Source: Glycomyces artemisiae (GTDB lineage Bacteria; Actinomycetota; Actinomycetes; Mycobacteriales; Micromonosporaceae). Taken from it: a stretch of 64,000 nucleotides of DNA. Location of the stretch: positions 682,001-746,000 of the forward strand of contig NZ_PVTJ01000001.1 in assembly GCF_003002955.1 (NCBI RefSeq). The letters run 5' to 3'. Positions 33,006 to 39,883 of the stretch are shown here, piece after piece; positions within the stretch are counted from its first letter, which is position 1, and every line of letters begins with the position of its first letter. The position numbers were made by a program, and so were the translations under genes. The notes below the pieces were generated by a model, which saw nothing but the letters and a program-made list of their open reading frames with translations, had not been told where the DNA came from and made no database searches.

Positions 33006-33497
33006 ATGGGAACACCCGCCGCAGCGCGATCGCGCATGCCGAACCCGCTCCCGCACCTTCCCGGGATGGCCGACCTGGCGAAGGGCCTGCACGCCATGAT
33101 CGAGGCGAGCACCGTCCCGCAGCCGACCATCCGTTTGATGGAGCTGCGCGCCGGGCAGCTCCTGGGCAGCACCTATTTCGCGGTCCGCGACACCGCGAAC
33201 CTCCGCGCCGCCGGTGAGAGCGAGGACCGCATCACCGCCGTCGCCACCTGGCGCACCGCCGCCTGCTTCACCGAAGCCGAACGGGTCGCGCTGGAACTCG
33301 TCGAAGCGGTGCTCACCGCGAACCCGGCCGGCGAGCGGGTCCCCGACGAACTGCACGCCAGAGCCGCCGCGCACTACGGCGACAAGGGACTGTGGGACCT
33401 CGTCATGGTGCTCGCGCACATCGGGTTCTTCACCCCCGCCGCGCTCATCGCCAAACCCATCCCCGGCATGCCGCCCGGGCAGAACTACAGCGAATAG
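33006..33497 (+). CDS. Carboxymuconolactone decarboxylase/AhpD-fold protein lacking the CxxC site
   Basis: A 163-residue helical protein that is the C member of an ECF41 COE cluster. The family frame is clear (IRLMELRAGQLLGSTYFAVR, NLRAAGES, TWRTAACFTEAERVALELVE). In most relatives the segment after the first helix reads NGCxYCxxxH, with the redox cysteines and a His. Here it is LGSTYFAVRD, so both cysteines and the His are replaced. The protein is therefore probably not a thiol peroxidase and may have another role. The start is the ATG at 33006. The epimerase-like gene follows after 14 nt. Confidence 0.85.
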   Translation: MGTPAAARSRMPNPLPHLPGMADLAKGLHAMIEASTVPQPTIRLMELRAGQLLGSTYFAVRDTANLRAAGESEDRITAVATWRTAACFTEAERVALELVEAVLTANPAGERVPDELHARAAAHYGDKGLWDLVMVLAHIGFFTPAALIAKPIPGMPPGQNYSE

Positions 33498-33511
33498 GGA
33501 AGGCAGCAATC

Positions 33512-34273
33512 ATGAGCATCGACACGATCGCCGTCGCCGGAGCGACCGGCCGCCTGGGCCGCCACGTCGTCGACGTCCTCACCGAGCAGGGCCGCCAAGC
33601 GGTCCCGATGTCGCGGGCCACCGGCGTCGACATCGTCACCGGCGAAGGCCTCGACGCGGCCCTCACCGGGGTCGACGCCGTCATCGACGTCGCCTCGTGG
33701 CACGCCTCCGACGAGGCCGCCGCCACCGAGTTCTTCCGCGTCGCCGCCCGCAGCCTGCACGAGGCCGGGCAGCGGGCCGGCGTGCGCCGCATCGTCGCCG
33801 TCTCCATCATCGGCGCCGACAAGGCCACCTCCGGATTCATAGTCTCCCAGCAGGTCCACGAGGCGGCGCACCTCGCCGGGCCGGTGCCGGTGCGGCTCCT
33901 GCGGGCCGCGCAGTTCCACGAGTTCGTCGGGCAGCTCCTGGACTGGCAGCCCGGGGACACCGCGTACCTGCCGAACCTGCCGACCCAGCTCGTCGCCGCC
34001 AGGACCGTCGCCGAGGAGCTCGTGCGCCTCGCCGTCGAACCGGAGGCCGGACCCGTCCAGGAGGCGCCGATCCCCGAGATCGCCGGGCCGCGCCGCGAGA
34101 TCATGGCCGAAGCGGGCGCCCTCCTCGGCGAGCGACGCGGCGTCAAGGTAGTCGGCATCGACAACCCGGACATGCCCGACGCCGACCTGGCCGCCGCGGG
34201 CGCCTTCCTACCAGGTCCGCACGCGAAGCTCGCGGGCCCCACATTCGCCGAATGGCTCGAAGCCCAAGGCTGA
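33512..34273 (+). CDS. NAD(P)-binding epimerase/NmrA-like protein of the ECF41 operon
   Basis: A 253-residue atypical short-chain dehydrogenase. The nucleotide-binding motif is AVAGATGRLGRHVV at the N-terminus. The rest follows the NmrA/SDR_a5 pattern (GVDAVIDVASWHASDE, VRRIVAVSIIGADKATSGF, then PVRLLRAAQFHEFV and LPTQLVAARTVAEELV). The usual YxxxK pair is absent, as in NmrA-like proteins that sense NAD(P) redox state or act on small quinones. The ATG at 33512 follows GGGAAGGCAGCAATC. It is co-transcribed with the AhpD-fold gene from the ECF41 promoter. Confidence 0.87.
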   Translation: MSIDTIAVAGATGRLGRHVVDVLTEQGRQAVPMSRATGVDIVTGEGLDAALTGVDAVIDVASWHASDEAAATEFFRVAARSLHEAGQRAGVRRIVAVSIIGADKATSGFIVSQQVHEAAHLAGPVPVRLLRAAQFHEFVGQLLDWQPGDTAYLPNLPTQLVAARTVAEELVRLAVEPEAGPVQEAPIPEIAGPRREIMAEAGALLGERRGVKVVGIDNPDMPDADLAAAGAFLPGPHAKLAGPTFAEWLEAQG

Positions 34274-34288
34274 CAACCATGCCGAACC

Positions 34289-34313
34289 CCCGGGAGCGCA
34301 CCGCGCTCCCGGG
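34289..34313 (+). terminator. Hairpin terminator of the ECF41 target operon
   Basis: An 11-bp perfect stem (CCCGGGAGCGC with its complement) around ACC lies 16 nt past the stop. It has no U-tract. The next 190 bp hold only a small dyad (34430-34446) and the start of the lower-GC island. Confidence 0.7.
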
Positions 34314-34507
34314 CCCCCGCCGAACGAACGGCTGGGTGCGCGGAGATGGTCCGGCCTGTGGACCGGCACGGCCGGCGCGACGTCGATCGCCCCGATAAGA
34401 ACATAGGGGAGTCGGTCACTGTCGCGATTACCGGCGATGCGCCGGTTACCGCGCAGGTCAGAGCTTGATCGCCAGACATCGACCATGTTCACGGTAATCA
34501 ATATGCT

Positions 34508-34801
34508 GTGGACCTTACCCTCGCTTATTACCACTCTAAGCCCCAGGTCAAGGTCCTGTTGGCGCGGCTGCGGCGGCTGATTGCGGCGATCGGCACCCAA
34601 AACTGGCACGAACCGGTACCCCAATTGTCCGGGCTTGCGACCGGCTGCCGCAACGGTCAACCCAGGGCGATCCGCGACCGCCTCGAACCGGACGAGTATG
34701 AGCGCCTCCTCGGCGCGGTCCGCGCTGGTGTCTCGAAACGCGAGCTCGCGAAGCAGTATGGGGTGAGCCTGCGAACGGTCTACCGGCTTCCGACGAATTA
34801 G
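34508..34801 (+). CDS. Small HTH protein upstream of a serine recombinase
   Basis: A 97-residue basic protein. The C-terminal 30 residues (GVSKRELAKQYGVSLRTVYR) are a resolvase/Hin-type helix-turn-helix. The N-terminal half is basic and unassigned. Lower GC at third positions than in neighbouring genes suggests foreign origin. The GTG at 34508 is the first start in frame; no good Shine-Dalgarno sequence is visible. It may be a recombination directionality factor or an accessory DNA-binding protein for the recombinase that starts 181 bp downstream. That gap contains no gene. Confidence 0.65.
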   Translation: MDLTLAYYHSKPQVKVLLARLRRLIAAIGTQNWHEPVPQLSGLATGCRNGQPRAIRDRLEPDEYERLLGAVRAGVSKRELAKQYGVSLRTVYRLPTN

Positions 34802-34982
34802 CCTCCGGCCATGCTTTCGGGTGGTTGCTGATCAGACGGGAGTCCTGAGAGTTCAAGAGCGTCGTTATCGATATGTGCATCCCGTCCAGTGGGGTGCGTG
34901 CGGTGCTCTTCGGCGGCGACCGTCATAGGTCTGACTGGAAGATGATGGTCGCCGCCGGCCCAGATCTGGAGGGACTCCTGCG

Positions 34983-36656
34983 ATGGCTGAGAGCGGTCTG
35001 CGCCGCGCGGTCGCTTATTATCGCGTCTCCACTACTCGGCAGGCCCAGACCGGTACCGGTGCTGAAAAGTACGGCGATTCGATCGCGACGCAGCAGGCCG
35101 CTTGCCACCGGTATGCGGCCGAGCACGGCCTCGAACTCGTCGCCGAGTATCCCGAGCCCGGTGCCTCATGTACCGCGATCGATCGCAGGCCGAAATTCCG
35201 GGAGTTGCTGGAGCGGGTATTGCATCGTCGTGACGTGGAAGCTGTGGTGGTCTACGCGCGCTCGCGTGCCTTCCGGAATGCTTATGAAGCCATGGTCACC
35301 CGTGAAGAGTTCCGCAAGCTCGGCGTCGAGCTGCTCTCGACCCAGGAACCCTCAGAGGTGGGCCCGGAGGGCGACCTGGTCACGTTGATCCTCGACGGTG
35401 TCAACGAGTACCAGTCCCTCAAACTCGGTGCAGACGTCTCGTTCAAGATGGCCGCCAAGGCCGCCCGCGGGGGAACCCCGGGCTGGGCGAAACTTGGCTA
35501 CCGCAACGTCCGCATGCGGGTTGACGGCCGCATCATGGCAACGATCGAGATCGACTCCGAACGGGCGCCGTTCATCGATACCGCGTTCCGGCTCTTCGCG
35601 ACCGGACAGTTCTCGATCAACCGTTTGCAGCGCGCACTCACCATTGCCGGGCTGCGAACCCGCCCGACGAGGTCGCATCCGGCAGGGACGGCGATCTCGA
35701 TCTCGCACCTGGCAACGGTGCTGCGCGATCGCACCTATCTCGGCTATGTCCAATGGTGCGGTAAGGAGTACCCGGGCAGGCACCCGGCGCTGGTCGATGC
35801 GGAGCTGTTCGACCGGGTGCAGCGGGTGCTCGCTGATCGAGGCAGAGGCACCCGCGAGTGCAAGTGGGACCACTATCTCAAAGGACTCTTGTGGTGCCGC
35901 CGCTGCTCTCGGCGGATGATCCTCGAGGGCGCTCGCAGCCACAGCGGGCGCCTCTACTTCTATTTCCGCTGCGCTGGCATGCACCGCCATGGTTGCGACC
36001 TGCCCCGCATCCCAGTCGCCGCAGTCGAGGCCGCTGTTGAGCTTCATTTCGCAGCCGTCAGGATCGGCCCGGGCGAATGCACCGAGACCGCGTACCTGAT
36101 CGCCGGAGCGCTCGCCGACCGCCGCAGGGTCCTTGACGTGCTTCGCAAACAGCTCGGATCCGAACTGGCCAGGCTCGATCGGCTCGAAGACCAATACCTT
36201 GAACTGCTGGGCAGCCCCGGATGGCCCACCGAGAAACTCACCGAGCGCCTGCAACGACTGGAAATTGAACGCGACAACGTGAACCGGCAACTCGCCGCCG
36301 TAAAGGACTGCCCCACCGACCAGACACTGCACGAGCGCATCGGCGATCTCCTCGGCCGTCTGACCCGGCCGCACCAACTATTCGCTCAGCTCTCCGGGGA
36401 GCTGCGCAAGACGCTCACGACACTGTGCTTCGACAAACTCGTCATCGACGCCGCGGATCGAGCCCCATACCAGCCGATGGACACCTCGGGACTCCATGTA
36501 GAGGGCGCACGCCGGCCTCTGATCGACCGGCACGCCCTCGCCGACCTCATAGTCGCGGCAACGGAAACACCACCGCGAGCGCCTCACCAATCGCGTTGCC
36601 AATCAGAACCGAGCATCGAGTTGCACAGCAAGCACCAAGCCTCAACGCCGCGGTGA
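34983..36656 (+). CDS. Large serine recombinase (resolvase + recombinase + zinc-ribbon domains)
   Basis: A 557-residue site-specific recombinase of the phage-integrase type. The N-terminal catalytic domain has YYRVSTTRQ with nucleophile S16, then AVVVYARSRAFRN and LLSTQEP. The recombinase domain runs from about 165 to 290 (GYRNVRM, ISHLATVLRDRTYLGYVQWC). A zinc beta ribbon has WCRRC and later CAGMHRHGC, followed by a coiled coil (about 385-445). It would integrate or excise an element between att sites. The ATG at 34983 follows GGAGGGACTCCTGC. Codon use is less GC-biased than the core genes. I could not identify att sites. Confidence 0.92.
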   Translation: MAESGLRRAVAYYRVSTTRQAQTGTGAEKYGDSIATQQAACHRYAAEHGLELVAEYPEPGASCTAIDRRPKFRELLERVLHRRDVEAVVVYARSRAFRNAYEAMVTREEFRKLGVELLSTQEPSEVGPEGDLVTLILDGVNEYQSLKLGADVSFKMAAKAARGGTPGWAKLGYRNVRMRVDGRIMATIEIDSERAPFIDTAFRLFATGQFSINRLQRALTIAGLRTRPTRSHPAGTAISISHLATVLRDRTYLGYVQWCGKEYPGRHPALVDAELFDRVQRVLADRGRGTRECKWDHYLKGLLWCRRCSRRMILEGARSHSGRLYFYFRCAGMHRHGCDLPRIPVAAVEAAVELHFAAVRIGPGECTETAYLIAGALADRRRVLDVLRKQLGSELARLDRLEDQYLELLGSPGWPTEKLTERLQRLEIERDNVNRQLAAVKDCPTDQTLHERIGDLLGRLTRPHQLFAQLSGELRKTLTTLCFDKLVIDAADRAPYQPMDTSGLHVEGARRPLIDRHALADLIVAATETPPRAPHQSRCQSEPSIELHSKHQASTPR

Positions 36657-36721
36657 AACCGACGCGCAACCAAAACTACGTCTCGGAGAACACGCTCCGC
36701 ATCGTTCTAGGGGGTCTGGCG

Positions 36722-37624
36722 TCACATCGGGAGTGCAAAGGTGACGTTGTCCTCGGCGTCGAGTCCGACGAGACTGCCACCGATGGGCCAGTCGACGAGT
36801 ACCTTCCGCGCGAGTGAGATGGCGAATTTCGGTTCGGGATCGCCTTCAATGGTGACGTGGACGAGGGCGGCTTCCCCGGGAACTCCTGGGCCGGGGATTC
36901 GTGCGAGCCACAGGCCGTCCCGGAGGCCGCCCATGGGAACGGGCTCGTTGAGGGGCGTTTCGATTGCGGCGAGGAGAACTTGCCTGATCGCTTCCGCCTC
37001 AGGTGTGTCCGGGATGGCTCGGAAGATCAGACACGCGGTGAGATAGGCGCTCTTGATGGCGGCCAGGAGGCACCGGTTCTGGTCGGGGGCAGTGAACTGG
37101 ATGGCGACCTCGCCGCCCAGTTCGAGCATTTCGGGGATCGCCGGGTCACACTGGTTGCCTTCGAAGAACAGCACCGGAAGGGATTCGTGGGTCTCGAGGA
37201 TCTGAATTTTCGGTCCTCGGCGTTGGCCCTGAATCGCGGGGTGGGTGAAGCGGGTAGGGAGGAGGTCGTGCACCCAGTCGGCAAAGTCGGCCTCGAGTCT
37301 GCTGCCGACCAGGCTGTTGCAGCGTTCGCAGGTCCGAGTGAGGACCGTGCCGCCGATCGATTCTGGTGGGATGTGCTCCCGCTTGCTCGGGTTGGGGGAG
37401 AGGCAGATCGGGCACTTGTCGAAGTTCATTGGCCGCGCCTGCGCGATGAGGTCAGCGGTGAACTGCTCTCCGTTTGGAAGTTGCAGGCGCCTGACTGAGT
37501 GCGTTGTACCGTCGGGAGCGGTGAATCCGTGAGGCCATTCGGGCCCGCCAGGTCCGATTTGCGGTTCTGATGGCGTTGAGTCGCCCTCGTCCGGCGGTTC
37601 AACAGTCTGTTCGTTGGTCACCAT
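36722..37624 (-). CDS. HNH endonuclease-like protein (HNH_5 zinc type)
   Basis: A 300-residue protein. Residues 71-103 form a zinc-bound HNH-5 motif: CPIC, EHIPPESIGG with catalytic His84, then CERCN with N103. The rest (110-300) is a larger unassigned domain. Such proteins are putative nucleases found in mobile and defence loci. The start is uncertain; ATG at 37622-37624 is used, while a longer start at 37714 would overlap the upstream gene. Transcription is probably shared with the 180-residue gene 37 nt upstream. Confidence 0.7.
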   Translation of the reverse strand: MVTNEQTVEPPDEGDSTPSEPQIGPGGPEWPHGFTAPDGTTHSVRRLQLPNGEQFTADLIAQARPMNFDKCPICLSPNPSKREHIPPESIGGTVLTRTCERCNSLVGSRLEADFADWVHDLLPTRFTHPAIQGQRRGPKIQILETHESLPVLFFEGNQCDPAIPEMLELGGEVAIQFTAPDQNRCLLAAIKSAYLTACLIFRAIPDTPEAEAIRQVLLAAIETPLNEPVPMGGLRDGLWLARIPGPGVPGEAALVHVTIEGDPEPKFAISLARKVLVDWPIGGSLVGLDAEDNVTFALPM

Positions 37625-37661
37625 CTGAGTGTGGCCGATGAGTGCGAGATCGGACAGTCTG

Positions 37662-38204
37662 TTATTTGTGGTTGTCGTGGTCTGGCTTTTCAATGTTGTT
37701 CTGAACTGGGGCATTGGGCTGGAAGACAGGGTGTGCGAACACGACCACTTGGTTCCTTTCCACTTCGTACCCGAGCACGGGATGGCTGCCGTCCCCTCCT
37801 TCGGCGTCCATCAAGACCGGCTTGTTGACCTTTCGGCCGATCGCGGTCAAGAATTCGCAGAACAGGTCGAGGCGCTGCTGCCCTTGGAGCTCACGCAGGT
37901 CGACATCGAAGTCGATCGCCTCCTGTATGTGGAACCGGAAGATCGCCAGGAGCTCGGTAGCCGGCCAGACCCGCAACTCGGGACACTCAGCATCCAAGGG
38001 ACGGGTCAGGATCGTCGCAGCGCTGGGAGTCGCCAGCACCCTTCCTCCCTCGGAATACTGATGCGGCCAGCCCCGCTCGGCGACAAGATCGAGCACTGCT
38101 TGCCAGTCGTAGACAGAGGTGTTGGGTACGACCACATCCGGAAGCATCCCCATCAGATCGGGGTCGAAGAAGTCTGCGACCTCTTCCCATCGAAGACTGC
38201 TCAC
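37662..38204 (-). CDS. Hypothetical protein paired with the HNH gene, 180 aa
   Basis: An acidic soluble protein with mixed alpha/beta pattern: RWEEVADFFDPDLMGMLPDV, VYDWQAVLDLVAERGWPHQY, RVWPATELLAIFRFHIQEAI, LDLFCEFLTAIGRKVNKPVL. I recall similar short proteins in many actinobacterial genomes without a known role. An acidic single-domain protein next to a nuclease-like gene resembles an immunity protein, but this is inference only. The start is GTG at 38202-38204 with AGGA 8 nt upstream. The IS-like element begins 31 bp upstream of it. Confidence 0.65.
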   Translation of the reverse strand: MSSLRWEEVADFFDPDLMGMLPDVVVPNTSVYDWQAVLDLVAERGWPHQYSEGGRVLATPSAATILTRPLDAECPELRVWPATELLAIFRFHIQEAIDFDVDLRELQGQQRLDLFCEFLTAIGRKVNKPVLMDAEGGDGSHPVLGYEVERNQVVVFAHPVFQPNAPVQNNIEKPDHDNHK

Positions 38205-38234
38205 CAGGCGATCCTGTCCGGTCGCGGGCCAATT

Positions 38235-38258
38235 GAGCCTGTTTCAACTTGACCGGTG
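38235..38258. repeat. Left terminal inverted repeat of the IS-like element
   Basis: Begins GAGCCTGTTTCAACTTGACC. It matches the right-end repeat in reverse complement with two mismatches. Confidence 0.75.
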
Positions 38259-39080
38259 TTCGTAGTCGTTGAGGACTTGGACGGCTTTCGCAACCTGCGT
38301 GATCTGGTCCGGATCACAGCGCACCTGGTCGAAGATCGCCCAGGTTTTGAGCTGGGCGAACATGCGCTCGCCGGGTCCGCGGAGCCGGGCGTGGAGGCGG
38401 TTGTACTCCTTCTGCCACTCAGGCTTGCCTTTCCCCTTGAACGGGGTGACCACCAGGTTGTGGTCGAGCCCGTCGTAGCCTTTGTCGCCCAGGGCCAACA
38501 GGCCATGTTCGGCCAGCAGGCGGGGGATCTGCCAGATCCGGGCGGCCTTGGTGTCGTGGATGGAGCCGCGGATCGCGCCGGAGATCCACAGCAGGTTCCC
38601 TCGTGCGTCACCGATGGCCTGGATGTTCATGCCGTGCCGTTTGTGCTTGCCGGAGTAGTAGGGCTGGTCGATCTGGTTGCGGTCGATGTGGATCAGGGCG
38701 CCGTCGAGGATCACGAAGGCCGCACCGGTGCGCTTCGCGTGTTGCAGGGCGTCGCGGATGCCCGGGGCGCGGGCGGCGAGCAGGCTGATGGTCTCGCGGG
38801 TTCGACGCCATGCGGTGGCGGCCGAGATGCCGAAGCCAGCCGCGAGGTCGCGCAGGGCTTCGCCTTTACGCAGGTAGGCGAGGGTGAGCAGGGCTTGGGT
38901 GCCGGGGTCGAGGGCTCGCCACCTGGAGCCGATGGTCTTGCGGTGGGTGCGGATGAGTTGGGCAACTTGGTTAAGGGTCGCGGTGGACAGCGGCAGGGCG
39001 GCGGGTTGAACAGCAACCGGAGCTCCTGGTGGTCGTTCAGGCAGAAGTAGCATTCGCCGTTCTACCAAGAGCTTCTTCAC
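38244..39080 (-). CDS. IS5-like DDE transposase
   Basis: A 278-residue transposase. An N-terminal HTH (LTLAYLRKGEALRDLAAGFG, then ISAATAWRR) precedes a DDE_Tnp_4-type catalytic domain: first Asp in FVILDGALIHID, second in GDKGYDGLD, Glu in GPGERMFAQLK. The GTG at 39078-39080 is chosen because AGGCGGA lies 6 nt upstream; the frame is open further upstream to 39191. It ends within the left terminal repeat, as expected for an element of this type. It appears intact. Confidence 0.87.
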   Translation of the reverse strand: MKKLLVERRMLLLPERPPGAPVAVQPAALPLSTATLNQVAQLIRTHRKTIGSRWRALDPGTQALLTLAYLRKGEALRDLAAGFGISAATAWRRTRETISLLAARAPGIRDALQHAKRTGAAFVILDGALIHIDRNQIDQPYYSGKHKRHGMNIQAIGDARGNLLWISGAIRGSIHDTKAARIWQIPRLLAEHGLLALGDKGYDGLDHNLVVTPFKGKGKPEWQKEYNRLHARLRGPGERMFAQLKTWAIFDQVRCDPDQITQVAKAVQVLNDYEHRSS

Positions 39081-39183
39081 GTCGTCATTCCGCCTGTAGT
39101 CCGAACGCGTTGCGCTCCAACCGATCACGACCAGGATGCAACAACCTCTTTCCACGGTGTCCGCGGGCTTCTGCTTTCGAGGG

Positions 39184-39432
39184 TCACACAAGGCTGAGGT
39201 TCCGCTGGTGCTTGAGCGCCTTGGGGTCGGCGGCCGCGGCGTTGTGCGTTGGCCCAGACCGCCTTCGTGAGGCTCTTCTGTGCCTCACGAAGGCGGTCTT
39301 GCGGCCCTGGTGGATCTCCTCGGAGTCGAGCTGGGCGAGGGCGGTGTCGCGTTCGGCGAGGAGCTCGTCGACGAGGTTATCGCCTTCGAAAAACCCGGCC
39401 TGGCAAGCGTTAGTCTCCCCGGCCGTAATAGT
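39184..39432 (-). pseudogene. Decayed reading frame inside the IS-like element
   Basis: An 83-codon open stretch reads ...ACQAGFFEGDNLVDELLAER and DTALAQLDSEEIHQGRKTAF, a protein-like acidic helix, but it has no start codon before this part. It is interrupted by the 39256-39299 inverted repeat, after which the sequence becomes basic and unconvincing. It looks like a gene fragment broken by insertion of a hairpin. The parent family is not recognised. Confidence 0.35.
39256..39299. repeat. 18-bp perfect hairpin upstream of the transposase gene
   Basis: 39256-39273 pairs perfectly with 39282-39299 around an 8-nt loop. It lies about 175 bp before the transposase start and could stop read-through transcription into the gene, or be a remnant of a smaller repeat element. 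Confidence 0.7.
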
Positions 39433-39616
39433 TCATGTCGGGCTCTTCGGCAAAGTATGGGAACAGGTTCTCGAGAGGGTCCGGTTTTGACGGGTTTGCG
39501 GTCTTGTCGGTGCGTGCATTCCTGCCAGACCTGAGCACCTCTTCTGTCAGCCTGTCGCCGTTGGGCTCCTCGTCCGGGCTTTCAGTCGCGTCGGTGCGTG
39601 CATTGCCGCTAGACAT
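39410..39616 (-). CDS. Passenger peptide gene, 68 aa
   Basis: A 68-residue acidic, hydrophilic peptide. It begins MSSGNARTDATESPDEEPNG, repeats the NARTD.T motif near residue 33, and ends with an aromatic segment (NLFPYFAEEPDMNYYGRGD). The ATG at 39614-39616 has a near-perfect ribosome-binding site, GGGGAGGAAGCC, and a TATAAT box lies 30 nt upstream, so expression is likely. A 14-bp DNA repeat (39507-39520 and 39591-39604) underlies the internal repeat. A short leader plus Tyr/Phe-rich tail recalls precursors of modified peptides, but no modifying enzyme is near. The function is unknown. Confidence 0.5.
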   Translation of the reverse strand: MSSGNARTDATESPDEEPNGDRLTEEVLRSGRNARTDKTANPSKPDPLENLFPYFAEEPDMNYYGRGD

Positions 39617-39645
39617 GGCTTCCTCCCCTATCACATTGTCGAAAT

Positions 39646-39672
39646 ATTATACATCGAAATGATTGCATTTCG
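39646..39672 (-). promoter_or_regulatory. Promoter and dyad of the passenger gene
   Basis: A perfect TATAAT (minus strand, 39646-39651) stands beside CGAAAT-GATTGC-ATTTCG (39655-39672), a 6-bp inverted repeat in the -35 region. The AT-rich block contrasts with the host sequence. Confidence 0.5.
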
Positions 39673-39739
39673 GACGAGTTGCCGCCCATCCCGCCGTTCT
39701 GGAGCAGCCGTGTCCGCCGGCTCGCGGGGAGGCTACGAA

Positions 39740-39763
39740 CACCGATCAAGTTGAAACGGGCTC
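39740..39763. repeat. Right terminal inverted repeat of the IS-like element
   Basis: Reads CACCGATCAAGTTGAAACGG then GCTC. It mirrors the left repeat with two mismatches and is followed by ATT, as on the left flank. Confidence 0.75.
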
Positions 39764-39800
39764 ATTGCCTGTGAGCTTCGCGGGTTCAGCGCGACCGCGC

Positions 39801-39829
39801 TTGACAAAATTACTGAGTAGAGTCATTAT
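39801..39829 (+). promoter_or_regulatory. Promoter of the oxidoreductase operon
   Basis: TTGACA at 39801-39806 is followed after 17 nt by CATTAT at 39824-39829, a near-consensus vegetative promoter. It overlaps the predicted TetR operator. Confidence 0.65.
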
Positions 39830-39845
39830 TGAGCTAACTCAGATT
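39813..39845. promoter_or_regulatory. TetR operator copy A
   Basis: CTGAGT and ACTCAG form the arms of a 30-bp dyad. The 33-bp site matches operator copy B (43543-43575) at about 24 positions, including AGTCAT, ATTGA and TCAGATT. It overlaps the -10 region of the oxidoreductase promoter. Confidence 0.65.
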
Positions 39846-39883
39846 GAGGATGTGGGCGAGGCCCGGGGAAGGAGTAGTTCGTC

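Larger units (their letters stand above)
38235..39763. mobile_element. IS5-like insertion element, 1.53 kb, with passenger DNA
   Basis: The element is bounded by 24-bp imperfect inverted repeats (38235-38258 and 39740-39763, 22 of 24 matching) and is flanked on both sides by ATT, a possible 3-bp target duplication. It contains one DDE transposase gene whose stop lies inside the left repeat. It also holds about 660 bp of other DNA with an 18-bp hairpin, a decayed frame and a 68-codon gene. Ordinary IS5-family elements are mostly filled by the transposase, so the extra segment is unusual. Confidence 0.75.

Noticed and set aside
38235..39763. CRISPR arrays or tandem repeat clusters in the low-GC island and elsewhere.
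   Set aside because: The only repeats are the terminal inverted repeats, one hairpin and a 14-bp duplication; there is no regular repeat-spacer pattern anywhere in the window.
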